Shown: positions 1-10,794, numbered from the stretch's first letter. The stretch is DNA of 64,000 nt from Treponema maltophilum ATCC 51939 (GCF_000413055.1 NZ_KE332518.1:2047583-2111582); one strand, 5' to 3'. The notes: a model not told the origin generated them from the sequence alone. Translations and numbers: made by a program.

Positions 1-1271
<1,271 letters not shown>

Positions 1272-1460
1272 ATATTATCTTTTTTGCTTTCCGTATAACG
1301 CCTCATCGCTTCAGGATCAGGTCAAGCTTCCTCGGCTTTCTTCCTTCCGCTCCGCGCCATACGCCTTCGTTTCTTCCTTCCCTTCATTGTCAATGTGCGC
1401 TTGCCTCAAACCCGCAGGCTTTCCGGCAGATTAAAACGCTTCTCAAATAAGGAGCGTTTA

Positions 1461-1534
1461 TGGGACTGATAAGAGTTGAACTTATGACCCCTTCCTTATC
1501 AGAGAAGTGCTCTAACCAACTGAGCTACAGTCCC
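1461..1534 (-). tRNA. ileT: tRNA-Ile (GAT anticodon)
   Basis: This 74-nt cloverleaf lies in the 16S-23S spacer. The acceptor stem GGGACTG pairs with CAGTCCC. The D arm contains AGCTCAGTTGGTTAGAGC. The anticodon stem CTTCT/GGAAG encloses the loop CTGATAA, which gives anticodon GAT, and the T arm contains GTTCAACTC. The discriminator base is A and CCA is not encoded. A spacer tRNA-Ile is a normal arrangement in treponemal rRNA operons. Confidence 0.96.
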
Positions 1535-1637
1535 GTCATATAAATAAAAGGGAGGAAAAGAAAGCACAAGAGGTTGTATAAACAAAGGCCCGTGTTGTAC
1601 ATCTGACACTTTATCTGCTTATCCGCACTTCTGACCT

Positions 1638-1686
1638 CAGTTTGCTGGAGGCAAACTGACCGTCAAAAATGCGAAGCATTTTTGAC
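1638..1686 (-). other. Paired stem-loops in the 16S-tRNA spacer
   Basis: Two stem-loops lie between the 16S 3' end and tRNA-Ile. The first is CAGTTTGC/GCAAACTG at 1638-1658 (8 bp, 5-nt loop). The second is a perfect 11-bp stem, GTCAAAAATGC/GCATTTTTGAC, with a 3-nt loop at 1662-1686, 9-10 nt beyond the 16S 3' end. Neither is followed by a T-run on the transcribed strand, so termination is unlikely. They may be processing sites or copies of a small palindrome seen elsewhere in the window. Confidence 0.7.
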
Positions 1687-1692
1687 CTTTCT

Positions 1693-3247
<1,555 letters not shown>

Positions 3248-3692
3248 TTCATAGGTCTTGCGACCAATGATTTCATTTCAAATCGTCCCTTGCTTTTATT
3301 TCAAGGATTGCACCTTCCGTACCCCGCTTTATGCAGAATACTTCCGATGCATTGACTGTGCCGTCCTTTAGACGGCTGCCCTTGTTTATTTCAACCCGGA
3401 TACTTTCGTACCCGCACTATTGAACCTCTTGCTGTCTTACAAAACCGTTTCCGGCTTTGTAGCATTTGCAGTAACCGTCACGTTACTGCAGCTTTCTTTT
3501 CCTTCCCTTGTATTTCAAGTTACTCTTTTTTTGCCGTCTACGGCGGCAAAAAGTCTGCGCCGCGCGAGCGTTTTACTCAAGCGGCGAGTGTGTTGAATAT
3601 ATCACAGCCGGCTATTTCGTGTCAAGCGCTCTGCAGCTTTTTTTTACTTTTTTTAGCTTTTTTTTTACTCTTCCTACGCTTCTTACGGCTTT
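3248..3692. other. rRNA leader region, no protein gene seen
   Basis: About 445 bases separate 16S from pgsA. The part nearest 16S is the transcribed rRNA leader of roughly 340 nt. A palindrome TTTTTGCCG/CGGCAAAAA lies near 3527-3554. It is flanked by T on the left and A on the right, so neither strand has the T-run of a terminator. 3640-3672 is very T-rich on the plus strand. I see no credible coding sequence here. Confidence 0.6.
3596..3625 (-). promoter_or_regulatory. rRNA operon promoter
   Basis: On the minus strand the consensus -35 TTGACA (3625-3620) is followed, after 18 nt, by -10 TATATT (3601-3596). Transcription would start near 3589 and run into the 16S leader. It is the only strong sigma70-type hexamer pair I found between pgsA and 16S. 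The GC-rich stretch just downstream is typical of rRNA promoters. Confidence 0.8.
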
Positions 3693-4283
3693 TTAGTCCT
3701 TTTTAACGGAAAACGAGCGCTTAAACGAAACGACATAGTCGATAAACGATGCATACGAAAAGACGACGCACAATACATAGAGCACAAAGCCCGCGTACTT
3801 CAGCGTTTGCAGCGGAAAACTTTCAGCCAAACCGCAACGGACGGCGCTTTCCAAAGCAAGCGAAAACATGCCCGATGCTATGTACAAAACGGTCTTTATC
3901 TTTCCTCCGGCTTTTGCGCCGATGGTTATGCCGCGTTTAACGGCAATCAGGCGCAAAAAAAGCATTCCGAGTTCCCGGTGCATAATCAGCACCAATGTCC
4001 ACAGCGGCATGTAACCCGAAAACGCATAGCACAAAAAGGCGGTTATGTGCAAAAACACGTCCGCAAAAGGATCGAAAAGTTTGCCGAAGTCGCTTACGGC
4101 ATTTTCTTTTCTTGCGTAAAATCCGTCCAAAAAGTCCGTAAATTCGGCGCACATTAAAAGCGGTAAAAGCACATAGGCCGAAACGCGCACAAAAAGCCCC
4201 GTCCAAATCGGAATAAAATACAAAAAGAAAAATATCGGAGCAAAAATAATACGCACCAGAGTAAAAGCATCGGCCTTTTTCAT
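3693..4283 (-). CDS. pgsA: CDP-alcohol phosphatidyltransferase (PgsA-like)
   Basis: An integral membrane enzyme of about 196 residues that should join CDP-diacylglycerol to an alcohol, most likely glycerol-3-phosphate in phosphatidylglycerol synthesis. The family signature DG-x2-AR-x8-G-x3-D-x3-D is complete: D53-G54, A57-R58, G67, D71 and D75. Several hydrophobic segments follow. I start it at the ATG at 4283, because a promoter ends exactly there and no ribosome binding site precedes it. An in-frame TTG at 4301 is the alternative. The alcohol substrate is inferred; another CDP-alcohol transferase cannot be excluded. Confidence 0.85.
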   Translation of the reverse strand: MKKADAFTLVRIIFAPIFFFLYFIPIWTGLFVRVSAYVLLPLLMCAEFTDFLDGFYARKENAVSDFGKLFDPFADVFLHITAFLCYAFSGYMPLWTLVLIMHRELGMLFLRLIAVKRGITIGAKAGGKIKTVLYIASGMFSLALESAVRCGLAESFPLQTLKYAGFVLYVLCVVFSYASFIDYVVSFKRSFSVKKD

Positions 4284-4289
4284 ATATAA

Positions 4290-4318
4290 ACTATAGCACA
4301 AAAAAAGCCGGCTGTAAA
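4290..4318 (-). promoter_or_regulatory. pgsA promoter, predicted leaderless start
   Basis: -35 TTTACA (4318-4313), a 17-nt spacer and -10 TATAGT (4295-4290) on the minus strand. Seven bases downstream of the -10 falls on the A of the pgsA ATG at 4283. No Shine-Dalgarno is visible. The transcript is therefore predicted to begin at the start codon. Confidence 0.65.
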
Positions 4319-4356
4319 CACGGGGGCTTTAGAGGTTCCGTATGCGAAGGTGCCGC

Positions 4357-5178
4357 TCACGGGTAGGATTTAAAATCCTGCACGACGCTGATTGCCGAAG
4401 CGATCGTTTTGCCTTTCATGATATCGGAAGCAATGCTTGAAGCCTTTTCGGCAACAACGGGAGATTCCGCCACGCCCTGCAGGGTAACCGTATTGCCCGA
4501 AATTACCGCACGCAAAAAGTTAATATTCAGCTTGTAGTCGAAAATCAGCGTATTCACCAAATGCTGGGCGGCCAACAAATCGGCAATTTTTTGCGTTCCT
4601 TTTTTTTCAAGTTCGGGAGTAAACATTTTTTTACACGCTTCGGCCAAAAGAAAGGCCGCGCCGTGCGCATCAAAAAGCCCGGTATTCAGCACCGCATGAA
4701 AATGCACGGGATCCTCGACTGAAAGATTAAAAAAGCTTTTATGAAATCCGATGCGGTTCGCATCGCTTTCTTCAATACGCTGAGCGGCTTGTTTCGCATC
4801 CCAGCCGAATTCGTCCATAAGCCGCTTGACGCGCACGGAATCCGCTGCAACAAAACGAACCGCCAAAAGGTTCGGCACGTTTTCAAGCACGGCAAAAGCG
4901 CCGCGCCCGATCAAAATGCAGTTTCCCTGCGCAGCCGCTTCCAAAATCGCCGTTTGAAGATAATCCAAGTATTCATCGCGATCCTTTGCAAGCGACGAAA
5001 AAAAACCGGGCTTTTTTTCGTCGTATTTTTCAAGCTTTTCGGCGGGAAAGCCCAGAGAGATAATCTTGCTTTCGATGCTCTTCCGATCGACAAACGTGTA
5101 GTTCAACAGCGAAGCCAACTCCGCCGCTATCTCGTCGCCGCAAGCCGCAACCTGTCTGGAAATCGCAATAACCGCCAT
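4357..5178 (-). CDS. Cytidylate kinase-like protein with C-terminal BON domain
   Basis: 273 residues. The N-terminal ~200 residues match the cytidylate kinase-like family: opening AISRQ, an IA-x2-LA helix, an NCILIGRGA strand and a late Arg-rich lid region. The usual glycine-rich loop after AISRQ reads AACGDEIA, so the nucleotide site is altered compared with typical GSGG loops. Residues ~207-273 look like a BON domain, with a VTLQGVAES turn and an alternating strand-helix pattern, which usually binds membranes or ligands. The start has a good ribosome site (GGAGGG). Activity as a CMP kinase is inferred and not certain; the BON fusion suggests a sensor or membrane-linked role. Confidence 0.7.
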   Translation of the reverse strand: MAVIAISRQVAACGDEIAAELASLLNYTFVDRKSIESKIISLGFPAEKLEKYDEKKPGFFSSLAKDRDEYLDYLQTAILEAAAQGNCILIGRGAFAVLENVPNLLAVRFVAADSVRVKRLMDEFGWDAKQAAQRIEESDANRIGFHKSFFNLSVEDPVHFHAVLNTGLFDAHGAAFLLAEACKKMFTPELEKKGTQKIADLLAAQHLVNTLIFDYKLNINFLRAVISGNTVTLQGVAESPVVAEKASSIASDIMKGKTIASAISVVQDFKSYP

Positions 5179-5228
5179 GTTTCCCTCCGAAAAAATCCGC
5201 TTTCTATGACGCCGGCTTTCACCGTCCC

Positions 5229-5292
5229 TTTACTAAAAAGCACGCTTGTTCTATGCTGTATACAGCATAAAGCGAAAAACCGAACTTGTCAA
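5229..5292. promoter_or_regulatory. Opposed promoters sharing an 18-bp palindrome
   Basis: The perfect palindrome TATGCTGTATACAGCATA (5252-5269) supplies a -10 box TATGCT to both strands. Leftward: -35 TTGACA (5292-5287), 17 nt, TATGCT (5269-5264), for the kinase-like gene. Rightward: -35 TTTACT (5229-5234), 17 nt, TATGCT (5252-5257), for the NUDIX gene. The two polymerase sites overlap, so only one can be occupied at a time. The palindrome may also bind a repressor. Confidence 0.6.
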
Positions 5293-5311
5293 AGGGGATT
5301 TTAATAATTTT

Positions 5312-5935
5312 ATGAACGATATGCATTTCGAATCGCGCGGAAGTCGAAGCATAAACTGGACGGCCGCGGCAAAAAAAGTTTTGTACAAAACGCCCGTTTT
5401 AACGCTGAACGCTCAAAGCGCCCTTTCGCCCGAAGGTACCGAAAAAGATTTTACCACCATCGATGCGCGGAACTGGGTTATAACGGTTCCTTTATTGAAA
5501 AAAGAACAGGCGGAAAAGGCGGCCGGGATAGGGGAACCTTGCTTTTTGCTTGTGGAACAGTGGCGCGCCGGAGCCATGGAACTCAGTACGGAATTTCCCG
5601 GCGGCGTTATAAACGACGGCGAAAAACCGGAAAAAGCGGCGGCGCGCGAACTTTTGGAAGAAACGGGTTTTAAAGCGCTTAAGTGCATGCCGCTCGGCGC
5701 AATGAACCCGAACCCGGCGCTGTTTTGCAATACGGTGTATTTTTTTGCCGCGGAAAATCTTACCGATACGCGGCATACGCATCCGGACGAAGACGAGTTT
5801 TTAAAACCGCTCATTGTTCCCGTTGCCGAAGTGTTTAAAAAAATGGGACGGCCGCCGTACATTCATGCGCTTACGGCAGCCGCCCTTTGTTTATTCAACA
5901 GCCATATGCCCGATCAGTTTTTCGGACTTTGCTGA
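5312..5935 (+). CDS. NUDIX hydrolase (ADP-ribose pyrophosphatase type)
   Basis: 207 residues with a complete Nudix box, G-x5-E-x7-RELLEETG, at about residues 98-119, including the metal-binding REx2EE core at R112, E113, E116 and E117. Family members hydrolyse nucleoside diphosphates linked to another group. The Gly/Glu-rich layout and the FPGG entry resemble ADP-sugar pyrophosphatases, but the substrate cannot be read from sequence. The ATG at 5312 is favoured; an AAAGGGG element lies 14 nt upstream, rather far. The frame is open to an earlier alternative start at 5246, which lies upstream of the promoter. Confidence 0.85.
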   Translation: MNDMHFESRGSRSINWTAAAKKVLYKTPVLTLNAQSALSPEGTEKDFTTIDARNWVITVPLLKKEQAEKAAGIGEPCFLLVEQWRAGAMELSTEFPGGVINDGEKPEKAAARELLEETGFKALKCMPLGAMNPNPALFCNTVYFFAAENLTDTRHTHPDEDEFLKPLIVPVAEVFKKMGRPPYIHALTAAALCLFNSHMPDQFFGLC

Positions 5936-6690
5936 CCGTAACCTCCGCTTCCCGTTCCCGCAGCAGCTGAAGATCCCGCTTCGCCGGTCGTCCGCTGCGA
6001 ACCGTAGGTATCGTACTTTATGGACGGAGAATATACGCCGTCACGGAATTCGCCGTTCAAACTGGGAATCGTGATTTTCATACCGGGATAAATAAGGTCG
6101 GCGTTGGACGGATCGCGCATGCCGGCTTTATTCGCCTGATACAGATTTTCCCACAAGAGGGGATTATTGTATACATAGGTTTTTCCCGAAATATTCCAAT
6201 AGCAGTCCTTCGATTGCGCCCACGGCGTTACGACATAGTATTTCGGAAGCGGCAGCACTTCTTTAATTCCCTGAAGCGCGTTTAAGCATTCTTCGGCATA
6301 CAGGGTTGCGGTTGCCCAGTTTTCCATACCGTAGGCCAAAACCGCGTTGTCCAACGCTTTTTGTCCGGCGGCAAAGGCCATCGGATAATACGTTTCGGCT
6401 TTCAGGTTTTTCGCGTACAGCACTCTGTTGCGCGCATACATAATGCGCGTATTCGCTTCGTATTTCGCAAGCATTTCGGCAACATAGGCGTCCGACAGCT
6501 CCGCGTTTTCTTCGGCTAAAGCGGAATATTCGACCGCCTTATCGTAGTCGCCTTCGTCGAAGGCCTTTTCCGACTTGGCCTTATATTCTTTTGCCAATCG
6601 TTGATACTGGTTGTCGGCATAGCTTGCAGCCGAAAGACTGACGGCGAGTACGCCGAACAAACATAAAAGAATTAAAATCGCTTTTTTCAT
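5914..6690 (-). CDS. tmpB: Treponemal membrane protein B homolog (TmpB)
   Basis: 258 residues with an N-terminal signal peptide (KKAILILLCLFGVLAVSLSA) cleaved near an ASYA site. It continues with helical TPR-like repeats rich in YDKAVEYS-type sequence. A LysM-like C-terminal segment (about residues 155-215, YVVTPWAQ...IYPGMKITIP) suggests peptidoglycan binding. The tail is Gly/Ser-rich. The start overlaps the tmpA stop as TAATG, with a strong GGAGG site 7 nt upstream, so the two are translationally coupled. The order tmpA-tmpB matches the antigen pair known in T. pallidum and T. phagedenis. Its 3' end overlaps the convergent NUDIX gene by 22 bases. Confidence 0.82.
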   Translation of the reverse strand: MKKAILILLCLFGVLAVSLSAASYADNQYQRLAKEYKAKSEKAFDEGDYDKAVEYSALAEENAELSDAYVAEMLAKYEANTRIMYARNRVLYAKNLKAETYYPMAFAAGQKALDNAVLAYGMENWATATLYAEECLNALQGIKEVLPLPKYYVVTPWAQSKDCYWNISGKTYVYNNPLLWENLYQANKAGMRDPSNADLIYPGMKITIPSLNGEFRDGVYSPSIKYDTYGSQRTTGEAGSSAAAGTGSGGYGQQSPKN

Positions 6691-7628
6691 TATTGAGCCT
6701 CCTGTGCGGATGAAGCCTTGTCAACCGGAGCAAGCGCTTCAACCTGCTCGACGGGCACCGTGCTGTCCGCTTTTTCGGCTACGGCGTCGGCTTCTTCAAC
6801 GCGGCGCTTTGCGCGCTCCATCGCGTTTTCGGCGGCAGCGCGCTTTTTGAGTACGGCCTGATACACCTTATCGAGCGCACCGTAGGCGGTGATATAATCG
6901 TTATACGCTTTTTCGGCCTGTCCCGATTGCAGCTCCTGATTCGCCCTCGTATAAAAGGCGACGGCGCTCGCATAGCCGTTTTTATCGGCAACGCCGGTTT
7001 TTACCGCATCGGCTTTTTGTTTAAGCTCGAGCACTTTGTCGCGCTCTTTTTCGGCCAAGCCTTTATAGCCCGCATTCAAAACGGCGTTGTATTTATCGGC
7101 GGCGTTTTTCATTTGCGCATACAAATCTTTTCCGGCGGCACCCTCATTGAACATTTTCCCGGCTTTTACAAACGCCTGTTCCGCCGCATCGTAATTCGCG
7201 CGGTCGGAATCCGCAAAGTTCATGTCGTTCACTTTTTTGCGGGTGCTGTACGCCACGGAAGCCTGCTCAAGCGCATTGTACTGATACACGATATCCGATG
7301 CTTTTCGGTTAAAATCCGCAGGAGAACCGCCGGCATCATACACGCTTCGGGCTTCGGATGCGGCCGTATCCACAACGGTTAATTCACTCGGAAAATACCG
7401 GGCGGCTCCGGCATCCACCGCTTTTTTGCGGGCAGCCGACATTTGCGTTTTCAATTTTTCCGCGGCGCTCTTTACGTCGGTACCGCTTTGTACAACTTCC
7501 GTATTATCGGATGTTTGAACGGGCGTTTCATCCGCCGGCTTTGTATCCTTCGGCGGTGTTTTACAGCCTGCCAAAAACAAAGCGAAAAGGCTGTATAGGC
7601 ATAAGAGTGAAACCATCCATTTTTTCAT
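6690..7628 (-). CDS. tmpA: Treponemal membrane lipoprotein A homolog (TmpA)
   Basis: 312-residue lipoprotein. The signal peptide ends in LFLAGC, so Cys22 should be lipidated. A Pro/Thr-rich spacer is followed by Ala/Lys/Glu-rich helical repeats, coiled-coil-like and probably TPR-type (residues ~50-290). The ribosome site AGGAGG lies 5-6 nt before ATG. It is first in the tmpAB operon and carries its own promoter. In pathogenic treponemes TmpA is an abundant, immunogenic membrane lipoprotein. Function beyond envelope structure is not evident. Identification rests on lipobox, size, composition and the TmpB partner. Confidence 0.8.
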   Translation of the reverse strand: MKKWMVSLLCLYSLFALFLAGCKTPPKDTKPADETPVQTSDNTEVVQSGTDVKSAAEKLKTQMSAARKKAVDAGAARYFPSELTVVDTAASEARSVYDAGGSPADFNRKASDIVYQYNALEQASVAYSTRKKVNDMNFADSDRANYDAAEQAFVKAGKMFNEGAAGKDLYAQMKNAADKYNAVLNAGYKGLAEKERDKVLELKQKADAVKTGVADKNGYASAVAFYTRANQELQSGQAEKAYNDYITAYGALDKVYQAVLKKRAAAENAMERAKRRVEEADAVAEKADSTVPVEQVEALAPVDKASSAQEAQ

Positions 7629-7681
7629 AAATTCCTCCTAAAACAAAGGACAATCCGATAACCGGAAAACCTCTGATAAAC

Positions 7682-7710
7682 AGTATACACTATTCTGTCA
7701 TTAAAAACAA
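7682..7710 (-). promoter_or_regulatory. tmpAB promoter
   Basis: On the minus strand, -35 TTGTTT (7710-7705), a 17-nt spacer and -10 TATACT (7687-7682). Transcription would begin near 7675, giving a leader of about 47 nt that contains the AGGAGG ribosome site of tmpA. The rest of the 7629-8018 gap holds only the groES promoter on the other strand. Confidence 0.6.
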
Positions 7711-7952
7711 CTTCATTTACCGCTTTTTCGAAAAAAACGCATCTTCCCGATTTTTTACCGACCTTCCGCCTTCCATACAACCACACCGACACCGGGCAGC
7801 GATCGATATGCGTAAAGAAGTGAAAAAAGAACGCAGGCTCATGAGAAAGGAAAAACCGTCCGAAAACGGCTTATGAACGGAGTGAATTGCCTGAACGGGC
7901 GGTTTTTTCACGCCTTATCGGAAGCATGTCGTTTTTTTACCTTTTGTACAAG

Positions 7953-7982
7953 TTGACGGAGCAACCCGTTTTTTTGTATATT
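7953..7982 (+). promoter_or_regulatory. groES promoter
   Basis: -35 TTGACG (7953-7958), 18-nt spacer and -10 TATATT (7977-7982), close in form to the rRNA promoter at 3596-3625. Transcription would start near 7990. No CIRCE inverted repeat (TTAGCACTC-N9-GAGTGCTAA) is present, so HrcA control is not indicated at this locus. Confidence 0.7.
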
Positions 7983-8018
7983 ATTGGGAGCATTGATTAT
8001 TTCTTTTGGAGGATTAAA

Positions 8019-8285
8019 ATGAAGGTTAAACCCTTAGCGGATCGCGTTCTGGTAAAAACCGAAAAAACCGAATCTAAAACCGCCGGCGGAATTATTATTC
8101 CCGACACGGCGCAGGAAAAAACCCAAATCGCCGTTGTGATTGCGGTCGGAACGGATAAAGAAAAGATTACAGTCCAGCCCAAACAGCGGGTTATGTACGA
8201 CAAATACGCCGGTACTCAAATTAAAATCGACGGCGAAGACCACCTTATTCTTAAAGCCGAAGACATCATCGCCGTAATCGAATAA
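8019..8285 (+). CDS. groES: Co-chaperonin GroES
   Basis: 88-residue Cpn10. It forms the heptameric lid of the GroEL folding chamber in the cytoplasm. It opens with KPLADRVLVK, has the mobile-loop region TKTAGGIIIPD-like at residues ~17-28, and the C-terminal ILKAEDIIAVIE. The ATG at 8019 has a good TTGGAGG ribosome site; an upstream in-frame extension lacks one. No groEL follows. Separate groES and groEL loci are also the T. pallidum arrangement. Downstream, 8304-8330 could fold as an AAAAG...CTTTTT hairpin and act as a weak terminator. Confidence 0.97.
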   Translation: MKVKPLADRVLVKTEKTESKTAGGIIIPDTAQEKTQIAVVIAVGTDKEKITVQPKQRVMYDKYAGTQIKIDGEDHLILKAEDIIAVIE

Positions 8286-8557
8286 ACGGTGCAAAAGGAG
8301 CCGAAAAGCCGCCGTCAGCGACGACTTTTTGCAACTCCGAACTCCCGAAGTCCGACGTATGTTACGGGCGGCCCGGGGCTGTCCAAAAAGCAACCGACTT
8401 TTGAGGCAGCCCCGTCGGGCTTTCCGGGGTTCCGCTGCCGCTCCATTCCTTCGGAACGGCTGCGCCGCCCCTCCAATCCCTGCCGCATTAAATCAAACCT
8501 TTTTTTCCAAAACATCCTTTTGTTTTTCAACCGTACCTTAATTCGCCGACCCCTTGT
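8286..8557. repeat. GC-rich palindromic intergenic region
   Basis: This gap between groES and the convergent TPR lipoprotein holds a stem GGGGCTG (8375-8381) pairing with CAGCCCC (8407-8413), with inner AAAAG/CTTTT pairing. A GTTCCG...CGGAAC pair follows near 8430-8460. The open frames here are overlapping in several phases and have no ribosome sites. It looks like a REP-type element or a terminator remnant, not a gene. Confidence 0.4.
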
Positions 8558-10366
8558 TCAGTCCGCTGCGGAATCCAATTGTTTAAGCATAAAGCGCGAA
8601 CGGCTGTGAGCCGGATCCAAAGCCAAAGCTTGATTCAGCGACAAAACGGCGCTGCGGTTTTCCTTTTGCTCGCGCTGGATAACCGCGATTTTATAATATA
8701 TTTCCGCTTGCAGTTTTTTATCGATTCGGTCATCTTCAAGAATATTTCTGTACAGGGCGAGCGCCTGTACGCGCCGGCTCGAACCGTTATACAAAAGCGC
8801 AAGATTAAGCCGCACGCTTTCGCCCGGTTTTATATTTTTATTGTTCATTGCAGCGGTTAAAATCTCTTCTGCGCGCGCATATCGGCCCTGCTTAAAAGCT
8901 ATATAAGAGCCTATGTCGTATTCCCATTCTTCTTTAAACGGTACGATTCGCTCTTTCGGCGCAACCTGTTTATTTTTGCCTTCGGAGGCGGGAGCGGGAA
9001 CGGAACCGTCCGTTTCCGGCGCATAGCGGGAAGCGCACCACAAATCGAAAAGTTCGGCGGCTTCGCCGACCATATCGTACCGGCACAAATTCCACAGTGC
9101 AAACCTGACCGTAAGCGGATCGTATCCGGCGCCCGCGCGCCGCTCAAGCAGTGCCCAAATATCGGCGGCTTTTTTCCGCGCGGACGCGGAAGAATCTGCC
9201 GGTCCCGCCTGCGTGTGCGCTTTTTCCTGCGCTTGTGCTTGCACGCGCCATTGCAGCTTCAGTTTTTCCAAAGCGAGGGAAGCGTCGTCCGTGCGCGCAA
9301 GGCTTTCATTCATACGGGCCAAAGCCTCTTCGGGAGCGACGCGGGGAAGCTCGTCGTCAAGTTCCATGCTCAGCGTTTTTATACCTTTTTCCCGCAGCAC
9401 GTTCGAAAAAATATGCTCCTTTGTCTGCGGCGGCGTATACACGGAAAAACGGCCGTATGCGGCCAAACCGGGAACATAATCGGGAAAGCGCCGGACGAGC
9501 GACGACAAAAATAAGTACGCATACCCCATACTGCCGGATTTTAAGGCGGCGCGCGAAGCGTTATACCACGACGCGGGATTCGAAGAGGGAAAGCGTTCGG
9601 TCGAATCGATCCATGCGAGTACGGCGCCCCGTTCGTCGCCGACATGCAAAAGCGCATCCGAAGCGAGCGAACTTAATTCGGGCGAGGGTTTTGCAAAACC
9701 GACGTCTTCGGCGCACTGAACGAAATTCCCCGAATCGAACGAAATGCGTGCCCAAAATTCCGGATAGTCGTATACGGACATCGTTTTCGGATGGAGGCGG
9801 AATGCAGCCTGCATGTCGCCCTGCAACGCGTAAATGACGGCCGCATTGCGGATATACGCGCCGTTGCCGGTCGTAAGCGCCGAATCGATATAAGCTTGAA
9901 TATAAGAAGGCGATAAAAAATCGGAAGGATTTTTTTCCGAACCCGCAGTCCGGAAGCGCAGTTCGGCATACAGAGAACCGTACCTTCCGCCTTCGAGTTT
10001 CGGCGCGTATTTTGCGGCTTCTTCGTAACGCTTGAGCGACAAAAGAAAATGAGCGTACACCGCCAAAAGTTCCTGATTGTCGGGAAAAACGGACAAACCT
10101 TTGCGCATGTATTTTTCGGCAAAATCGTTTTTATCCAAAAGCAGGGCGCGCCGTATAAGGCTTAAATAGTCGCGCGGGGAGCGCACGTATTTTTTGTTTT
10201 TTTTGAGCAGGCGCCACGCACCGCCGTAATCTTCGGCGCCGATAAAGGCGTCGATAACTTCAAGCTTTTCGGCAAAAATACCCGAAGAAGAACCGGAAGA
10301 ACATGAGGGAACAAAACACAAAACGCAGATTACAAGACAGCAAAGCGCCGCCGTAAAAGCTTTCAT
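8558..10366 (-). CDS. TPR-repeat lipoprotein
   Basis: 602 residues. The signal peptide ends in CFVPSC, making Cys22 the likely lipidated residue. Most of the remainder is helical pairs typical of tetratricopeptide repeats, clearest at the C-terminus (residues ~480-600: AFKQGRYARAEEIL, LALLYNGSSRRVQALALYRNIL, IYYKIAVIQREQKENRSAVL). A low-complexity Gln/Ala stretch sits around residue 385. It is probably an envelope-anchored scaffold. The ATGA overlap with nusB indicates translational coupling. No enzymatic motif is visible. Confidence 0.75.
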   Translation of the reverse strand: MKAFTAALCCLVICVLCFVPSCSSGSSSGIFAEKLEVIDAFIGAEDYGGAWRLLKKNKKYVRSPRDYLSLIRRALLLDKNDFAEKYMRKGLSVFPDNQELLAVYAHFLLSLKRYEEAAKYAPKLEGGRYGSLYAELRFRTAGSEKNPSDFLSPSYIQAYIDSALTTGNGAYIRNAAVIYALQGDMQAAFRLHPKTMSVYDYPEFWARISFDSGNFVQCAEDVGFAKPSPELSSLASDALLHVGDERGAVLAWIDSTERFPSSNPASWYNASRAALKSGSMGYAYLFLSSLVRRFPDYVPGLAAYGRFSVYTPPQTKEHIFSNVLREKGIKTLSMELDDELPRVAPEEALARMNESLARTDDASLALEKLKLQWRVQAQAQEKAHTQAGPADSSASARKKAADIWALLERRAGAGYDPLTVRFALWNLCRYDMVGEAAELFDLWCASRYAPETDGSVPAPASEGKNKQVAPKERIVPFKEEWEYDIGSYIAFKQGRYARAEEILTAAMNNKNIKPGESVRLNLALLYNGSSRRVQALALYRNILEDDRIDKKLQAEIYYKIAVIQREQKENRSAVLSLNQALALDPAHSRSRFMLKQLDSAAD

Positions 10367-10794
10367 CGATTTTGAGCTTCTTTTTCGATAGCGGGTTTTA
10401 CGGCGCCCAAAACGCCGTTGACAAAACGATAGGCTTCGTCGGCGCCGAATTCGCGCGAAATATCGACCGCTTCGTCTATAACGATTGAAGCGGGTATGTC
10501 TTTTTGAAACATCAGCGAATAAACGCTCATACGCAAAACGGCCAAATCGACCTTATTGAGGCGCCCGATTTCCCAATTAACCAAATGGCGCGAAATCATT
10601 TTGTCTATTTGCGGCAAATGTTCGAGCGTTCCGCTTATAATAAGGCGGGCAAAGGCTTTTCCGTCTTCGCCCATCCGTTCAAGCTGAGAAGCGGACGCCC
10701 ACGAAAAATCAAGTAAGGTTTGTTCATCGGTCGAACCGGAATCCCACGCGTACAGCGCTTGAAAGGCTAAAATCCGGCTTTTGCGCCTCGCCAT
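10363..10794 (-). CDS. nusB: Transcription antitermination factor NusB
   Basis: 143 residues, normal for NusB, which with NusE/S10 binds boxA RNA and supports antitermination on rRNA operons. Recognisable features are ARRKSRILAFQALYAWD at the N-terminus, the central LNKVDLAVLRMSVYSL helix and the family hallmark IVIDEAVDISREFG near residues 101-116, followed by YRFVNGVLGAV. It overlaps the TPR lipoprotein by 4 nt downstream. The SurA-like gene ends 30 nt upstream, so the three genes probably form one operon. Confidence 0.95.
   Translation of the reverse strand: MARRKSRILAFQALYAWDSGSTDEQTLLDFSWASASQLERMGEDGKAFARLIISGTLEHLPQIDKMISRHLVNWEIGRLNKVDLAVLRMSVYSLMFQKDIPASIVIDEAVDISREFGADEAYRFVNGVLGAVKPAIEKEAQNR

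Noticed and set aside
3526-3554. Terminator at the hairpin between pgsA and the rRNA promoter
   Set aside because: On both strands the 3' side is followed by A, not T, so it lacks a terminator tail.
5252-5269. LexA-type operator
   Set aside because: The palindrome has CTGT and ACAG only 2 nt apart, not the 8 nt of a gamma-proteobacterial SOS box, and no GAAC-N4-GTTC form.
7887-8018. Longer groES start
   Set aside because: The promoter lies inside the extension and the strong ribosome site is at 8019.
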